A DNA stretch of 20,501 bases from Rubrobacteraceae bacterium (GTDB taxonomy: Bacteria; Actinomycetota; Rubrobacteria; Rubrobacterales; Rubrobacteraceae): NCBI GenBank assembly GCA_013698525.1, contig JACCSM010000261.1, forward strand, positions 1 through 20,501. Direction: 5' to 3'. Within the stretch, counting starts at the first letter, position 1. Each line of letters begins with the position of its first letter. A program made the position numbers and the translations under genes. The notes under the pieces were generated by a model, which was not told the DNA's origin, did not search any database, and saw only the letters and a program-made list of their open reading frames with translations. This document shows positions 1 to 6,368 of this stretch, in pieces.

Positions 1-1217
1 TTCTTGTCCGCGACGAAGAACATCCAGTCGCCCTCTTCGGCCCCGAGCACTGTGCGCAGGGTATCTTGCTCGGCTTCGGAGAAGAACTTCGCGACGGGGC
101 TCTTCAGGCCATCGCTTTGCACCAGAAAGTGGGCCAGGCCCTTTGCGCCTCCCGAGGTTGCGACCGCGGTGAGCTCGTCGAGCTCCCTGCGGGTCAGGTC
201 CCCGAGCTCTCCGACGGCGATGCCACGCACCGAGCCCCCCGATTCCACCGCTCCCTCGAAGACCTTGAAGTCCGAACCTGCGGCGAGTTGCGAGACGTCG
301 TTGAGCTCCAGGCCGAAGCGGATATCCGGCTTGTCCGTACCGAAGCGGTCCATCGCCTCGAAGTAGGTGAGGCGAGGGAAAGGCTTGGCGAGGAGCCGCT
401 TCTGAGTAAGCTGCTCGACGATCCCGGCGTAGAGACCTTCTACGAGGTCCAGGACCTCGTCCTGCGTCGTGTAGCTCATTTCCAGGTCGAGCTGCGTGTG
501 CTCGGGTTGGCGGTCCCCGCGCTGGTCCTCGTCGCGCAGCGCGCGGGCTATCTGGAAGTAGCGTTCGAAGCCAGCAACCATAAGGAGCTGCTTGAACTGC
601 TGCGGGGACTGGGGGAGCGCGTAGAACTGCCCAGGATAGAGGCGAGCAGGCACCAGGTAGTCCCTTGCGCCTTCCGGCGTAGAGGCCGTGAGGAGCGGGG
701 TTTCGATCTCGACGAAGCCCCGATCGTCGAGGTAGTCGCGCATGTGCTTGACGACGCGGTGGCGCAGCAGGATCTTGTCACGCATCCTCTCCCTGCGCAG
801 GTCGAGGTAACGGTACTTCAGGCGCAGCGTCTCGTCCACGGGCCTGTCGCGTTCGATCTCGAAGGGCGGCGTCTCGGAGGGGTTGAGGATCTCGAGCCCA
901 GTAGCCTCGACCTCTATCGCTCCTGTCGGCAGGTCGGGATTCTCGTTACCCTCTGGACGGCGCACCACTTCGCCCTCTACGGAGATGGACCATTCGGGCC
1001 TGAGTCGCTCGGCCGAGGAGAATACCTCGGCCCGTTCCGGGTGGAACGTGACCTGTGTGATGCCCCAACGGTCGCGCAGGTCGATGAAGATCAGACCCCC
1101 GTGGTCCCTGCGCCTATGTACCCAGCCTGCGAGCCTGACCTCTTCTCCGGCGTTGTCTTTGCGCAGCTCACCTGCGCTGTGGGTCCTGTACGGGTTGCTC
1201 TGGTCCTGAAGGGGCAA
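1..1217 (-). CDS. aspS: Aspartyl-tRNA synthetase (partial, C-terminus outside window)
   Basis: This gene charges tRNA-Asp (possibly also tRNA-Asn) with aspartate in the cytoplasm. The 405 residues visible show the bacterial AspRS domain order. The N-terminal OB-fold anticodon-binding domain (about residues 15-110) contains GWVHRRRDHGGLIFIDLRDR. The class II core follows with the motif 2 region (QFKQLLMVAGFERYFQIARA, then RDEDQRGDRQPEHTQLD). The bacterial GAD insertion begins near residue 285. Motif 3 and the C-terminus lie beyond position 1. The start is TTG at 1217, preceded by AAGGAG (1225-1230) at a workable spacing; no ATG fits the OB-fold start. It is transcribed divergently from the lipoprotein gene at 1375. 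Identity is very secure. Discrimination between an Asp-only and a non-discriminating enzyme is not possible from this fragment. Confidence 0.97.
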   Translation of the reverse strand, partial: MPLQDQSNPYRTHSAGELRKDNAGEEVRLAGWVHRRRDHGGLIFIDLRDRWGITQVTFHPERAEVFSSAERLRPEWSISVEGEVVRRPEGNENPDLPTGAIEVEATGLEILNPSETPPFEIERDRPVDETLRLKYRYLDLRRERMRDKILLRHRVVKHMRDYLDDRGFVEIETPLLTASTPEGARDYLVPARLYPGQFYALPQSPQQFKQLLMVAGFERYFQIARALRDEDQRGDRQPEHTQLDLEMSYTTQDEVLDLVEGLYAGIVEQLTQKRLLAKPFPRLTYFEAMDRFGTDKPDIRFGLELNDVSQLAAGSDFKVFEGAVESGGSVRGIAVGELGDLTRRELDELTAVATSGGAKGLAHFLVQSDGLKSPVAKFFSEAEQDTLRTVLGAEEGDWMFFVADK

Positions 1218-1243
1218 TTTCCTATCTCCTTGTGTGTGCCTAC

Positions 1244-1294
1244 GGACCCGCTTGCGGGCTGGTCCACGAATGTTAGCCGATAATTCCTTGGACC
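1244..1294 (-). promoter_or_regulatory. aspS leader with mutually exclusive hairpin arms
   Basis: In the aspS leader (read on the minus strand) a GGACC at 1265-1261 can pair either with an upstream GGTCC (1294-1290) or with a downstream GGGTCC (1249-1244). The downstream pairing is strengthened by CCCGC/GCGGG around a short AA turn. Alternative pairing is what leader regulation needs, but there is no T-tract and no convincing T-box. The ribosome-binding site at 1225-1230 lies outside both stems. This may be only a stable 5'UTR stem. Confidence 0.3.
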
Positions 1295-1322
1295 GAGGGC
1301 CACCCTTTATCCTGGCTGCGCA

Positions 1323-1351
1323 TTGCGGCGTTTTCGCTACCGTGCTAACTT
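1323..1351 (+). promoter_or_regulatory. Candidate promoter of the lipoprotein gene
   Basis: TTGCGG (1323-1328) and TAACTT (1346-1351) are separated by 17 nt and lie 24 nt ahead of the TTG start at 1375. The -10 box matches the consensus only partly. The assignment rests on spacing and position alone. Confidence 0.3.
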
Positions 1352-1374
1352 AGCGCAAATCGAGTCGGAGCCCG

Positions 1375-2412
1375 TTGGTTGCGCCGGATCTCCGCAGAGC
1401 TGTAGGGGAGAGGTCTATCCGAGGGAAGGACAAGGGAGGGTCGCACGCGGGTATCTGGGCGTATCTGGCACTCGTCCTCGGCTGTCTGTTTGTGTTCGCG
1501 GGATGCGGAAGCGACGAGAGCCAGGTCCCTGTAACGCCCACCCAGAGTTCGGAGACGCCCCCCGCAGGCACCACTACAGGCAACGCCGTGGTTGGGGAAG
1601 GACAGGCCGAGAGCACCGAGGACATGCCTTTCACGCTCAACACGACCCAACCCGTGCCGCCCAACTTCGAGGAAGCGTACGGGCGGAGGGCCAGGCTCGT
1701 GGTCCAGTTCTACAAGCTGGATCAGGACTCGCTCTCCTATCCACAGGGCCTCTCTGTGGACCGCAAGGTCAACAAGTCCATGATGCGACTGAGCACCAAG
1801 TATCCGACCATCGAGTTCTTCACCTACGACATCGCGACCCCCGGGCCCGTCGGCGACGAGCAGAGTCTGCAGCCTGGCGAGTACGGTACGCTGGCCGCGC
1901 AACTCGGGGTCGGGATCACGCCGTTCGTCGCGATGGTCGCGCCGAGTGGCGAGGAATATGTGATCACCAACCTCTTCGAAGGATACGTGCCAAGACCCGT
2001 GTTGAGCCAGGCGCTCTTCGACCTCGCGGCGGTGCAGGTCGAGGACAACACGAGCGATGCCAACGTGACGCTGGAACAGGTACAGACGACCGACAAGGGC
2101 GGCGGAATCGAGTACTTCAGCGTGCAAAATCGGGGTGTCAAGTCCATGAACCTGCAGGGCTTTACCCTGAGGGTCCTCGATCCCGAGACGGCGCAGGTAA
2201 CACCTGGCGCGCCGGGTGTTACGATCAATAGCGATATCAAGGTGAAGCGGGGTCAGAACGTCTCCATCGGCCGCGTTCCCGACATAGTAGACGACAAGGG
2301 CAAGCGCGTGGCAGGCACGTTCGAAGGAGGCACGTCGCTCGATCTGGCGCCAGGAGACCAGATCGCACTCCTCGACCCTGGTGGCGCAGTCGCCTCCACC
2401 ATCACCGTCTGA
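1375..2412 (+). CDS. Lipoprotein with thioredoxin-like and lamin-tail-like domains
   Basis: A 345-residue exported lipoprotein of unknown function. Residues 1-44 form a lipoprotein signal with a basic N-region, a hydrophobic stretch (WAYLALVLGCLFVFAG) and lipobox Cys44. A Thr/Pro/Gly-rich linker follows to about residue 95. Residues about 100-225 look like a thioredoxin fold (RLVVQFYKLDQ strand; VGITPFVAMVAPSG with the cis-Pro-like TPF), but no CxxC redox pair is present. Residues about 240-345 resemble a lamin tail (LTD) beta-sandwich (EYFSVQNRG, MNLQGFTLRVLD, then LDLAPGDQIALLDPGG). The start is TTG at 1375 with GGAG 4 nt upstream; no other in-frame start precedes the signal. The gene stands alone and ends in a hairpin. 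The domain calls are made by eye, and function cannot be named. Confidence 0.8.
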   Translation: MVAPDLRRAVGERSIRGKDKGGSHAGIWAYLALVLGCLFVFAGCGSDESQVPVTPTQSSETPPAGTTTGNAVVGEGQAESTEDMPFTLNTTQPVPPNFEEAYGRRARLVVQFYKLDQDSLSYPQGLSVDRKVNKSMMRLSTKYPTIEFFTYDIATPGPVGDEQSLQPGEYGTLAAQLGVGITPFVAMVAPSGEEYVITNLFEGYVPRPVLSQALFDLAAVQVEDNTSDANVTLEQVQTTDKGGGIEYFSVQNRGVKSMNLQGFTLRVLDPETAQVTPGAPGVTINSDIKVKRGQNVSIGRVPDIVDDKGKRVAGTFEGGTSLDLAPGDQIALLDPGGAVASTITV

Positions 2413-2430
2413 TGGCACATCGTGCCATCA
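2410..2430 (+). terminator. 9-bp perfect hairpin at the lipoprotein stop codon
   Basis: TGATGGCAC, loop ATC, GTGCCATCA: a perfect 9-bp stem whose first three bases are the stop codon itself. There is no T-tract, so this could be a Rho-independent-like or mRNA-end-stabilising stem. Its 3' arm runs directly into the first TCAGC octamer of the repeat element. Confidence 0.6.
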
Positions 2431-2611
2431 GCGAGTCAGCATTTCAGCGAGTCAGCGCTGTTAGTAGTGGTCCGGGTTCGTTTTGCTCTGCGGTGGATAA
2501 GTAGCCGCATCGTTTGCCAAGTAGACTGGCTCTGAGTGTGGGAGCGAGTCTGTCAGGCACTTGCCGAAATGCTGACTAGCCGCCGCAGGCGGCGGGCTGA
2601 CTCGCTGACAT
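2428..2611. repeat. Intergenic repeat element 1: inverted arrays of 8-nt units around a structured core
   Basis: The left arm (2428-2459) is four perfect 8-nt units: TCAGCGAG, TCAGCATT, TCAGCGAG, TCAGCGCT. The right arm carries the complement: GCTGACTA (2571-2578), a GC-rich hairpin insert (GCCGCC-GCA-GGCGGC, about 2579-2593), then GCTGACTC and GCTGACAT (2596-2611). Segment 2444-2456 is exactly complementary to 2596-2608 (13 nt), and 2434-2445 to 2566-2577 (12 nt), so the arms can pair. The core between them holds two further stems: TGCGG/CCGCA (2489-2509) and AGACTGGCTC/GAGCGAGTCT (2523-2551, one mismatch). No coding potential was seen. Sister arrays lie at 11350-11553 and 15504-15543. Confidence 0.8.
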
Positions 2612-2632
2612 TTCGGCCCATTAGGATAAACT
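2605..2632 (+). promoter_or_regulatory. Promoter of the desulfurase operon, -35 inside the repeat
   Basis: CTGACA (2605-2610) and TAAACT (2627-2632) are separated by 16 nt. The -35 hexamer is part of the last GCTGACAT octamer of repeat element 1. The start point would fall about 2638-2643, at or next to the ATG at 2643. No ribosome-binding site precedes that ATG, which fits a leaderless or near-leaderless mRNA. Confidence 0.5.
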
Positions 2633-2642
2633 AGACTCGGTC

Positions 2643-3803
2643 ATGACTGATCCTGTTTACCTGGACAACGCCGCCACCACGCCACTCGACCCGCGCGTTC
2701 TGGAGGCAATGCTTCCGCACCTTGGCGGCCGACGCGGCAATCCTTCTTCGCTTCACGCATTCGGAGACTCGGCGCGTGAAGGGTTGGAGGAGGCCCGCGC
2801 CGGTGTGGCCTCTCTGATCGGAGCTTCGCCCGGGGAGATAGTGTTTACCAGCGGCGGGACCGAATCCGATGACCTGGCCGTCCTCGGTCTGGCTAGATCC
2901 GCAGGCCCTGACAAGCGGCACGCGGTCGTCTCCTGCGTCGAGCACGCGGCGGTGCGGGAGGCAACAAAACGCCTGCAGTCCGAAGGTTTCGAGGTGTCCT
3001 GGATCGGGGTCGACGAGGACGGCCTCGTCGACCCTGCCGAGTTCGCCGCTTCGCTGCGCCGCGACACCGTGCTGGCCGCTGTCATGTGGGCGAACAACGA
3101 GGTTGGCACAGTAGAGCCTGTGCTCGAGCTTGCCGATATCTGCGCGGCGAAGGATGTCCCTTTCCACGCCGACGCCGTCCAGGCTGCTGGCAGGGTCCCT
3201 ATCGACGTCTCGGAGACGCCGGTCTCGACGCTGGCTCTCTCGGGCCACAAGCTCTACGGCCCGCAGGGCATCGGCGCCCTGTACGTGCGTGAGGGCGTCT
3301 CGCTCGAACCCATAGTCTACGGCGGAGGGCAGGAGAAGGGTCTAAGGAGTGGTACCGAGAACGTCGTAGGGATCGTCGGCCTTGGCACGGCTGCGAGGCT
3401 GGCCCGCGAGGAGATGGACGACCGTGTCACGCACGAAAGGGAGCTACGCGACCGCATCATGGCCGGGGTGGAGGAGATTCCTGACGTGCTCGTAAACGGG
3501 CATCGCGGGCGGCGATTGTCCAACAACGTCCACCTAACGGTATCCGGCGTCCAGGCTGAGAGCCTGGTCCTCTTCCTCGATTCGCTCGGCTACGCAGTCG
3601 GGAGTGGATCGGCCTGCTCTTCGGGCGGGCACAAGGCTTCACCGGTCTTGCTCGCGATGGGCCTTCCCGAGCGAGAAGCGTTCTCTGTCGTCAGGATCAC
3701 GGTCGGCAAAGACAACACTTTGGAAGAGGTCGATGACTTCCTCGAGGCGTTCTCTACCGCGGTGGCGCAACTACGAGAGCTCTCTCCGCTCTACGCGGGC
3801 TGA
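2643..3803 (+). CDS. Cysteine desulfurase (NifS/IscS-like)
   Basis: A 386-residue PLP enzyme that removes sulfur from L-cysteine as a persulfide and hands it to acceptors. The N-terminus YLDNAATTPLDPRVLEAM is the standard start of the family. FTSGGTESDDLAV is the PLP phosphate-binding region, HAVVSCVEHAAV holds the ring-stacking His, and SGHKLYGP carries the Schiff-base Lys203. GSACSSGG has the persulfide Cys325 in the flexible IscS-type loop. Length is normal. The ATG at 2643 lacks a ribosome-binding site and lies next to the predicted transcription start. Thirteen nt separate it from the IscU-MnmA fusion, so a dedicated role in tRNA thiolation is likely, as for the B. subtilis desulfurase YrvO beside mnmA. 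A wider Fe-S role is possible. Confidence 0.95.
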   Translation: MTDPVYLDNAATTPLDPRVLEAMLPHLGGRRGNPSSLHAFGDSAREGLEEARAGVASLIGASPGEIVFTSGGTESDDLAVLGLARSAGPDKRHAVVSCVEHAAVREATKRLQSEGFEVSWIGVDEDGLVDPAEFAASLRRDTVLAAVMWANNEVGTVEPVLELADICAAKDVPFHADAVQAAGRVPIDVSETPVSTLALSGHKLYGPQGIGALYVREGVSLEPIVYGGGQEKGLRSGTENVVGIVGLGTAARLAREEMDDRVTHERELRDRIMAGVEEIPDVLVNGHRGRRLSNNVHLTVSGVQAESLVLFLDSLGYAVGSGSACSSGGHKASPVLLAMGLPEREAFSVVRITVGKDNTLEEVDDFLEAFSTAVAQLRELSPLYAG

Positions 3804-3816
3804 AGGCGGGTTATTC

Positions 3817-5280
3817 ATGTCCGATCGTTACAGACAGCAGGTCGTAGACCACCTTGTCCGGCCGCGCAACGCTGGTGAGTTAGGCGATCCTTCTGGCAGG
3901 GGCGAGTCCGGCGACGCCGCGTGCGGCGACGTCGCCTGTTTTACGGTCGGGATCTCGGACAACGTCCTCGAACAGGTCCGCTACAAGGTCTACGGCTGTG
4001 CGGCGTGCATAGCCGCCGGCTCGGCACTTGCCGAACTGGTCGAAAGCAAACACCTCCTCGATGCCGCCAGCGTCTCTAAGGCTGATCTGCAAGATGCGCT
4101 TGGCGGACCCCTTCCCGCTGGGAAAGAACACGCGCTCACGCTCGTCCTCGACGCAATGCACAAGGCCTTCGAGGACCACTGGAACCGCAAGGCGGGCGAG
4201 ATGCTCTCTGAGGCAGAGAGAGGACGGGTAGCCGGTGGCAAGAGCGTCGTGGCCGCGATGAGCGGGGGTGTTGACTCGGCGGTCACGGCCCTGCTTCTCA
4301 AAGAGGCCGGCTACGAGGTCGCAACCGTGACGTTCCGGCTGCACGACGGCGAGAGGGGCAGCCGCTCGTGCTGCTCGCCGGACACGGTGCTCTTCGCCCG
4401 CGACACGGCGCACAGGATGGGCCTGCCGCATTTCACGCTCAACCTCAAGGAGCTCTTCGACAGGCGCGTTATGCAGGACTTCGTAGGCTCCTACAGCGAA
4501 GGCAGGACCCCCAATCCCTGCGTCGCGTGCAACGCCCACGTCAAGTTCCACGCTTCCTCGTTCCTCGCTGACGAGCTTGGATACCACCACGTCGCGACGG
4601 GGCACTACGCCAGGGTAGAAGAAGGTCCGACGCTCGCGCGCCCCGTGGACGCGAGCAAAGATCAGACCTACGTCCTCTGGCCTGTGCCGCGGGATCTCCT
4701 GTCGCGTACGATCTTCCCCCTCGGCGAATACCGTAAGGCGCAGGTCCGCGCCATCGCCGAGGAGCGTGGTCTCGCCGTCGCCTACACCCCGGAGAGCCAG
4801 GATATCTGCTTTATCCCCGATGGAGACTACCGCAGGTTCGTCCGCAAGAAGGCGGCTGCGGAGCCCGGGGATGTTGTAGACCGCGAAGGACGAGTACTCG
4901 GCCGTCACACCGGCGTCGTCGACTTTACGGTCGGACAACGGCGCGGAATAGGCGTCTCGGCGCCGACGCCGCTGTACGTCAGCGAGGTGCGTCCGCGTAC
5001 CGGCCAGGTCGTCGTCGGACGTAAGCAGGATCTCGAGGTGCGCGAAGTGGGGATCAGGGATCTGAACTGGTTCCTCGACCCTGAGAAAGCTGCTTGCGTG
5101 CAGGTCCGCTACAACGGCTCGCCGGTCCCTTGCACGGTCGAGGAGGCCGATGACGGTCGGTGGCTAGCCTCTCTCGATGAGCCGGTCATCGGTGTCGCGC
5201 CTGGCCAGTCCGCCGTGTTCTATACCGGGGACGGGGAGCGGGTCGTCGGGGGTGGCGTCGTTGTGCGCAGTGACTCTTGA
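3817..5280 (+). CDS. mnmA: IscU-like scaffold domain fused to tRNA-uridine 2-sulfurtransferase MnmA
   Basis: A single 487-residue frame carries two modules. Residues 1-125 are an IscU/NifU-N domain (RYRQQVVDHLVRPRNAGELGD; Cys36 in ACGD; Cys61 and Cys64 in YGCAACIAAGS; PAGKEHALTLVLDAM). The third usual ligand Cys is Ala106, just after His105. The Cys61-to-106 spacing lacks the SufU insertion. Residues about 138-487 are MnmA, which makes 2-thiouridine at position 34 of Lys, Glu and Gln tRNAs: PP-loop SGGVDSA (149-155), NPCVAC (Cys235, Cys238), GHYARV, and SQDICFIPDG with Cys331. The start is ATG 3817; the longer upstream frame only overlaps the desulfurase gene. An internal ATG at 4201 (residue 129) has only a weak ribosome-binding site, so a separate MnmA product is possible but less likely. 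Sulfur or cluster is presumably donated by the desulfurase upstream. Confidence 0.93.
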   Translation: MSDRYRQQVVDHLVRPRNAGELGDPSGRGESGDAACGDVACFTVGISDNVLEQVRYKVYGCAACIAAGSALAELVESKHLLDAASVSKADLQDALGGPLPAGKEHALTLVLDAMHKAFEDHWNRKAGEMLSEAERGRVAGGKSVVAAMSGGVDSAVTALLLKEAGYEVATVTFRLHDGERGSRSCCSPDTVLFARDTAHRMGLPHFTLNLKELFDRRVMQDFVGSYSEGRTPNPCVACNAHVKFHASSFLADELGYHHVATGHYARVEEGPTLARPVDASKDQTYVLWPVPRDLLSRTIFPLGEYRKAQVRAIAEERGLAVAYTPESQDICFIPDGDYRRFVRKKAAAEPGDVVDREGRVLGRHTGVVDFTVGQRRGIGVSAPTPLYVSEVRPRTGQVVVGRKQDLEVREVGIRDLNWFLDPEKAACVQVRYNGSPVPCTVEEADDGRWLASLDEPVIGVAPGQSAVFYTGDGERVVGGGVVVRSDS

Positions 5281-5309
5281 GAGCGGTACATATTGCGTGC
5301 GATCACAGC

Positions 5310-5315
5310 TATAAT
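5310..5315 (+). promoter_or_regulatory. Consensus -10 box before the DUF948-sigma-alaS unit
   Basis: TATAAT at 5310-5315 lies in the 74-nt gap after mnmA, 39 nt ahead of the next start. No good -35 is visible at 16-18 nt. The perfect -10 suggests a promoter for the downstream genes, although read-through from mnmA is also possible. Confidence 0.45.
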
Positions 5316-5354
5316 CCTGGTTTCCAGGGACCCCGGACGGAGGTGCTGTAAGGT

Positions 5355-5735
5355 TTGGAACTATTCGTAGAGCTGATGAAAGGATTGCTCTTCGCGGGCA
5401 TCGCCGTCGCGTTCTTCGTCCTCGCGTGGCTGTTCTCGAGGCTGGCGAGGGTCTTCTCGACCACAGAGCAGACGATCAAGGACGTCACGGGGGAGGTCGT
5501 TCCACTTCTCGGGAAGACGCATGTCACGGTGGACAACATAAACAGCCAGCTCACGCAGCTCGACGAGGCCGTCGGGGACGTGGCAGGCATGACGGGCGAG
5601 CTCGACCAGACGACCGCCGTGATCACGCGCGGCGTCAGGGGCGGTGTGATCAAGGTCTCCTCGGCGACGGCCGGCATCTCGCGGGGGGTCAGCACTTTCC
5701 TCGGCGGCGAAAAGCGTTCTGAGAAGGAGGAGTAG
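5355..5735 (+). CDS. DUF948 membrane-anchored coiled-coil protein
   Basis: A 126-residue protein with one N-terminal membrane segment (about residues 9-27, LKGLLFAGIAVAFFVLAWLF-like). A polar region rich in heptad-like Thr, Val and Leu follows (TTEQTIKDVTGEVVPLLGKTHVTVDNINSQLTQLDEAV, split here as about residues 36-75), ending in a charged tail. This matches the DUF948 family, small cell-envelope proteins of unknown function common in Gram-positive bacteria. The chosen start is TTG 5355, with GGAGG 11 nt upstream, which is rather far. ATG 5376 is the alternative but would cut into the sequence before the membrane segment. Two nt separate it from the next gene, so the two are probably co-translated. 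Confidence 0.78.
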   Translation: MELFVELMKGLLFAGIAVAFFVLAWLFSRLARVFSTTEQTIKDVTGEVVPLLGKTHVTVDNINSQLTQLDEAVGDVAGMTGELDQTTAVITRGVRGGVIKVSSATAGISRGVSTFLGGEKRSEKEE

Positions 5736-5737
5736 CG

Positions 5738-6067
5738 GTGGCAAGCTGGGGCAGGGTCATGGCCGGCGTCGTGATCGGGGTGGCAGGTACGATCTACGCG
5801 ACGAACGAAGACGTACGCAAGAACCTGCCGAAGGCGGCGCGAGATCTGCCCGACAACGTCAGGCGCCGCTACAGGAGATCGGTCTCCGCGGCGCGCGAGG
5901 CCTCCGCCCGGCGGCGGGAGGAGATCCTGCACGACCTCGAGGAACACGGCGGCGGGAACCACGCCGCGCGCGGAGTGGTTCCCGATCCTGGCGCAGGGGA
6001 AGCGGCGAGAGCCGCACCGGACGAAAGGACCACCGAAGTATCGGAAGAAGAGCCCGAGCAACGCTAA
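5738..6067 (+). CDS. Small YtxH-like hypothetical protein
   Basis: A 109-residue protein. A short hydrophobic stretch (about residues 6-21, RVMAGVVIGVAGTIYA) is followed by a strongly basic helix-forming region (RRRYRRSVSAAREASARRREE, about residues 45-66) and an acidic, disordered C-terminus. The layout resembles YtxH-type small envelope proteins that often sit beside DUF948 genes; the family call is tentative. The start is GTG 5738 with AGGAGG ahead of it, within the end of the preceding gene. No function can be assigned beyond probable membrane association. Confidence 0.65.
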   Translation: MASWGRVMAGVVIGVAGTIYATNEDVRKNLPKAARDLPDNVRRRYRRSVSAAREASARRREEILHDLEEHGGGNHAARGVVPDPGAGEAARAAPDERTTEVSEEEPEQR

Positions 6068-6080
6068 GGAAGGAATCGGC

Positions 6081-6368
6081 TTGACCGAAGGTGATCCCCA
6101 AGAGTACGCTTATCTAAGGCTCCCTCCTGACGAACAGCTGCGGTCCTGTGTCGGCCTCGTGCTGGCAGGGATGGCGGCGCGGGCCAGGGTAGGAGTTGGG
6201 GGGTTGGAGGAGGCCGTGGAGGTTCTGGAGGGCTTTCACGCCGGTGACGCTCCGACCCGCTACCGCTTCTCCCTGGCCGGGGAGGGGGTTCTCGCCGAAG
6301 TCGAGGAACCGGCCTCCGGGGGGGACACAGAGACGAGCTGGCGCACTGTAGTGGAGCTGGTGTCGTGA
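6081..6368 (+). CDS. Truncated RsbW-like protein next to the sigma factor
   Basis: A 95-residue protein beginning at TTG 6081 after AAGGAAGG. The segment YAYLRLPPDEQLRSCVGLVL and AGMAARARVGVGGLEEAV aligns by eye with the first strand and helix of RsbW/SpoIIAB anti-sigma kinases (IRLTLSGVASRMG...DEIEDLKIAVSEA pattern). A later strand (TRYRFSLAGEGVLAEVEE) matches the next RsbW sheet. The N-box that should bind Mg-ATP (EACTNAV-type) is replaced by VLEGFHAG, and the G1/G2 ATP-lid motifs are missing, so it should not be an active kinase. Its stop overlaps the sigma start (GTGA), implying coupled synthesis and a regulatory link. The homology is my reading and needs a profile search; an unrelated small protein is possible. 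Confidence 0.6.
   Translation: MTEGDPQEYAYLRLPPDEQLRSCVGLVLAGMAARARVGVGGLEEAVEVLEGFHAGDAPTRYRFSLAGEGVLAEVEEPASGGDTETSWRTVVELVS

Noticed and set aside
66..1283. Long plus-strand frame opposite aspS
   Set aside because: It is the antisense of an unmistakable AspRS sequence; GC-rich codons keep the opposite frame open. The protein has no recognisable motif.
1218..1320. T-box riboswitch in the aspS leader (a GGGTGG is present)
   Set aside because: There is no full T-box sequence, no stem I with a specifier loop and no terminator. The leader is too short.
1345..2418. Long minus-strand frame over the lipoprotein gene
   Set aside because: The plus strand has a signal peptide, lipobox and domain patterns. 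The minus frame is Arg/Asp-rich shadow sequence.
2428..2611. CRISPR array
   Set aside because: Units are 8 nt with no spacers and lie in inverted arms; no cas genes are in the window.
2413..2642. Transposon or insertion sequence remnant
   Set aside because: No transposase fragment is present and target duplications cannot be shown from this window. It is kept only as a repeat element of unknown origin.
3604..3816. N-terminal extension of IscU-MnmA overlapping the desulfurase gene
   Set aside because: The extension is a shadow of the desulfurase C-terminus. The IscU family start matches ATG 3817.
3880..4938. Minus-strand frame of about 350 residues over IscU-MnmA
   Set aside because: It is a shadow of the fusion gene with no motif and no ribosome-binding site.
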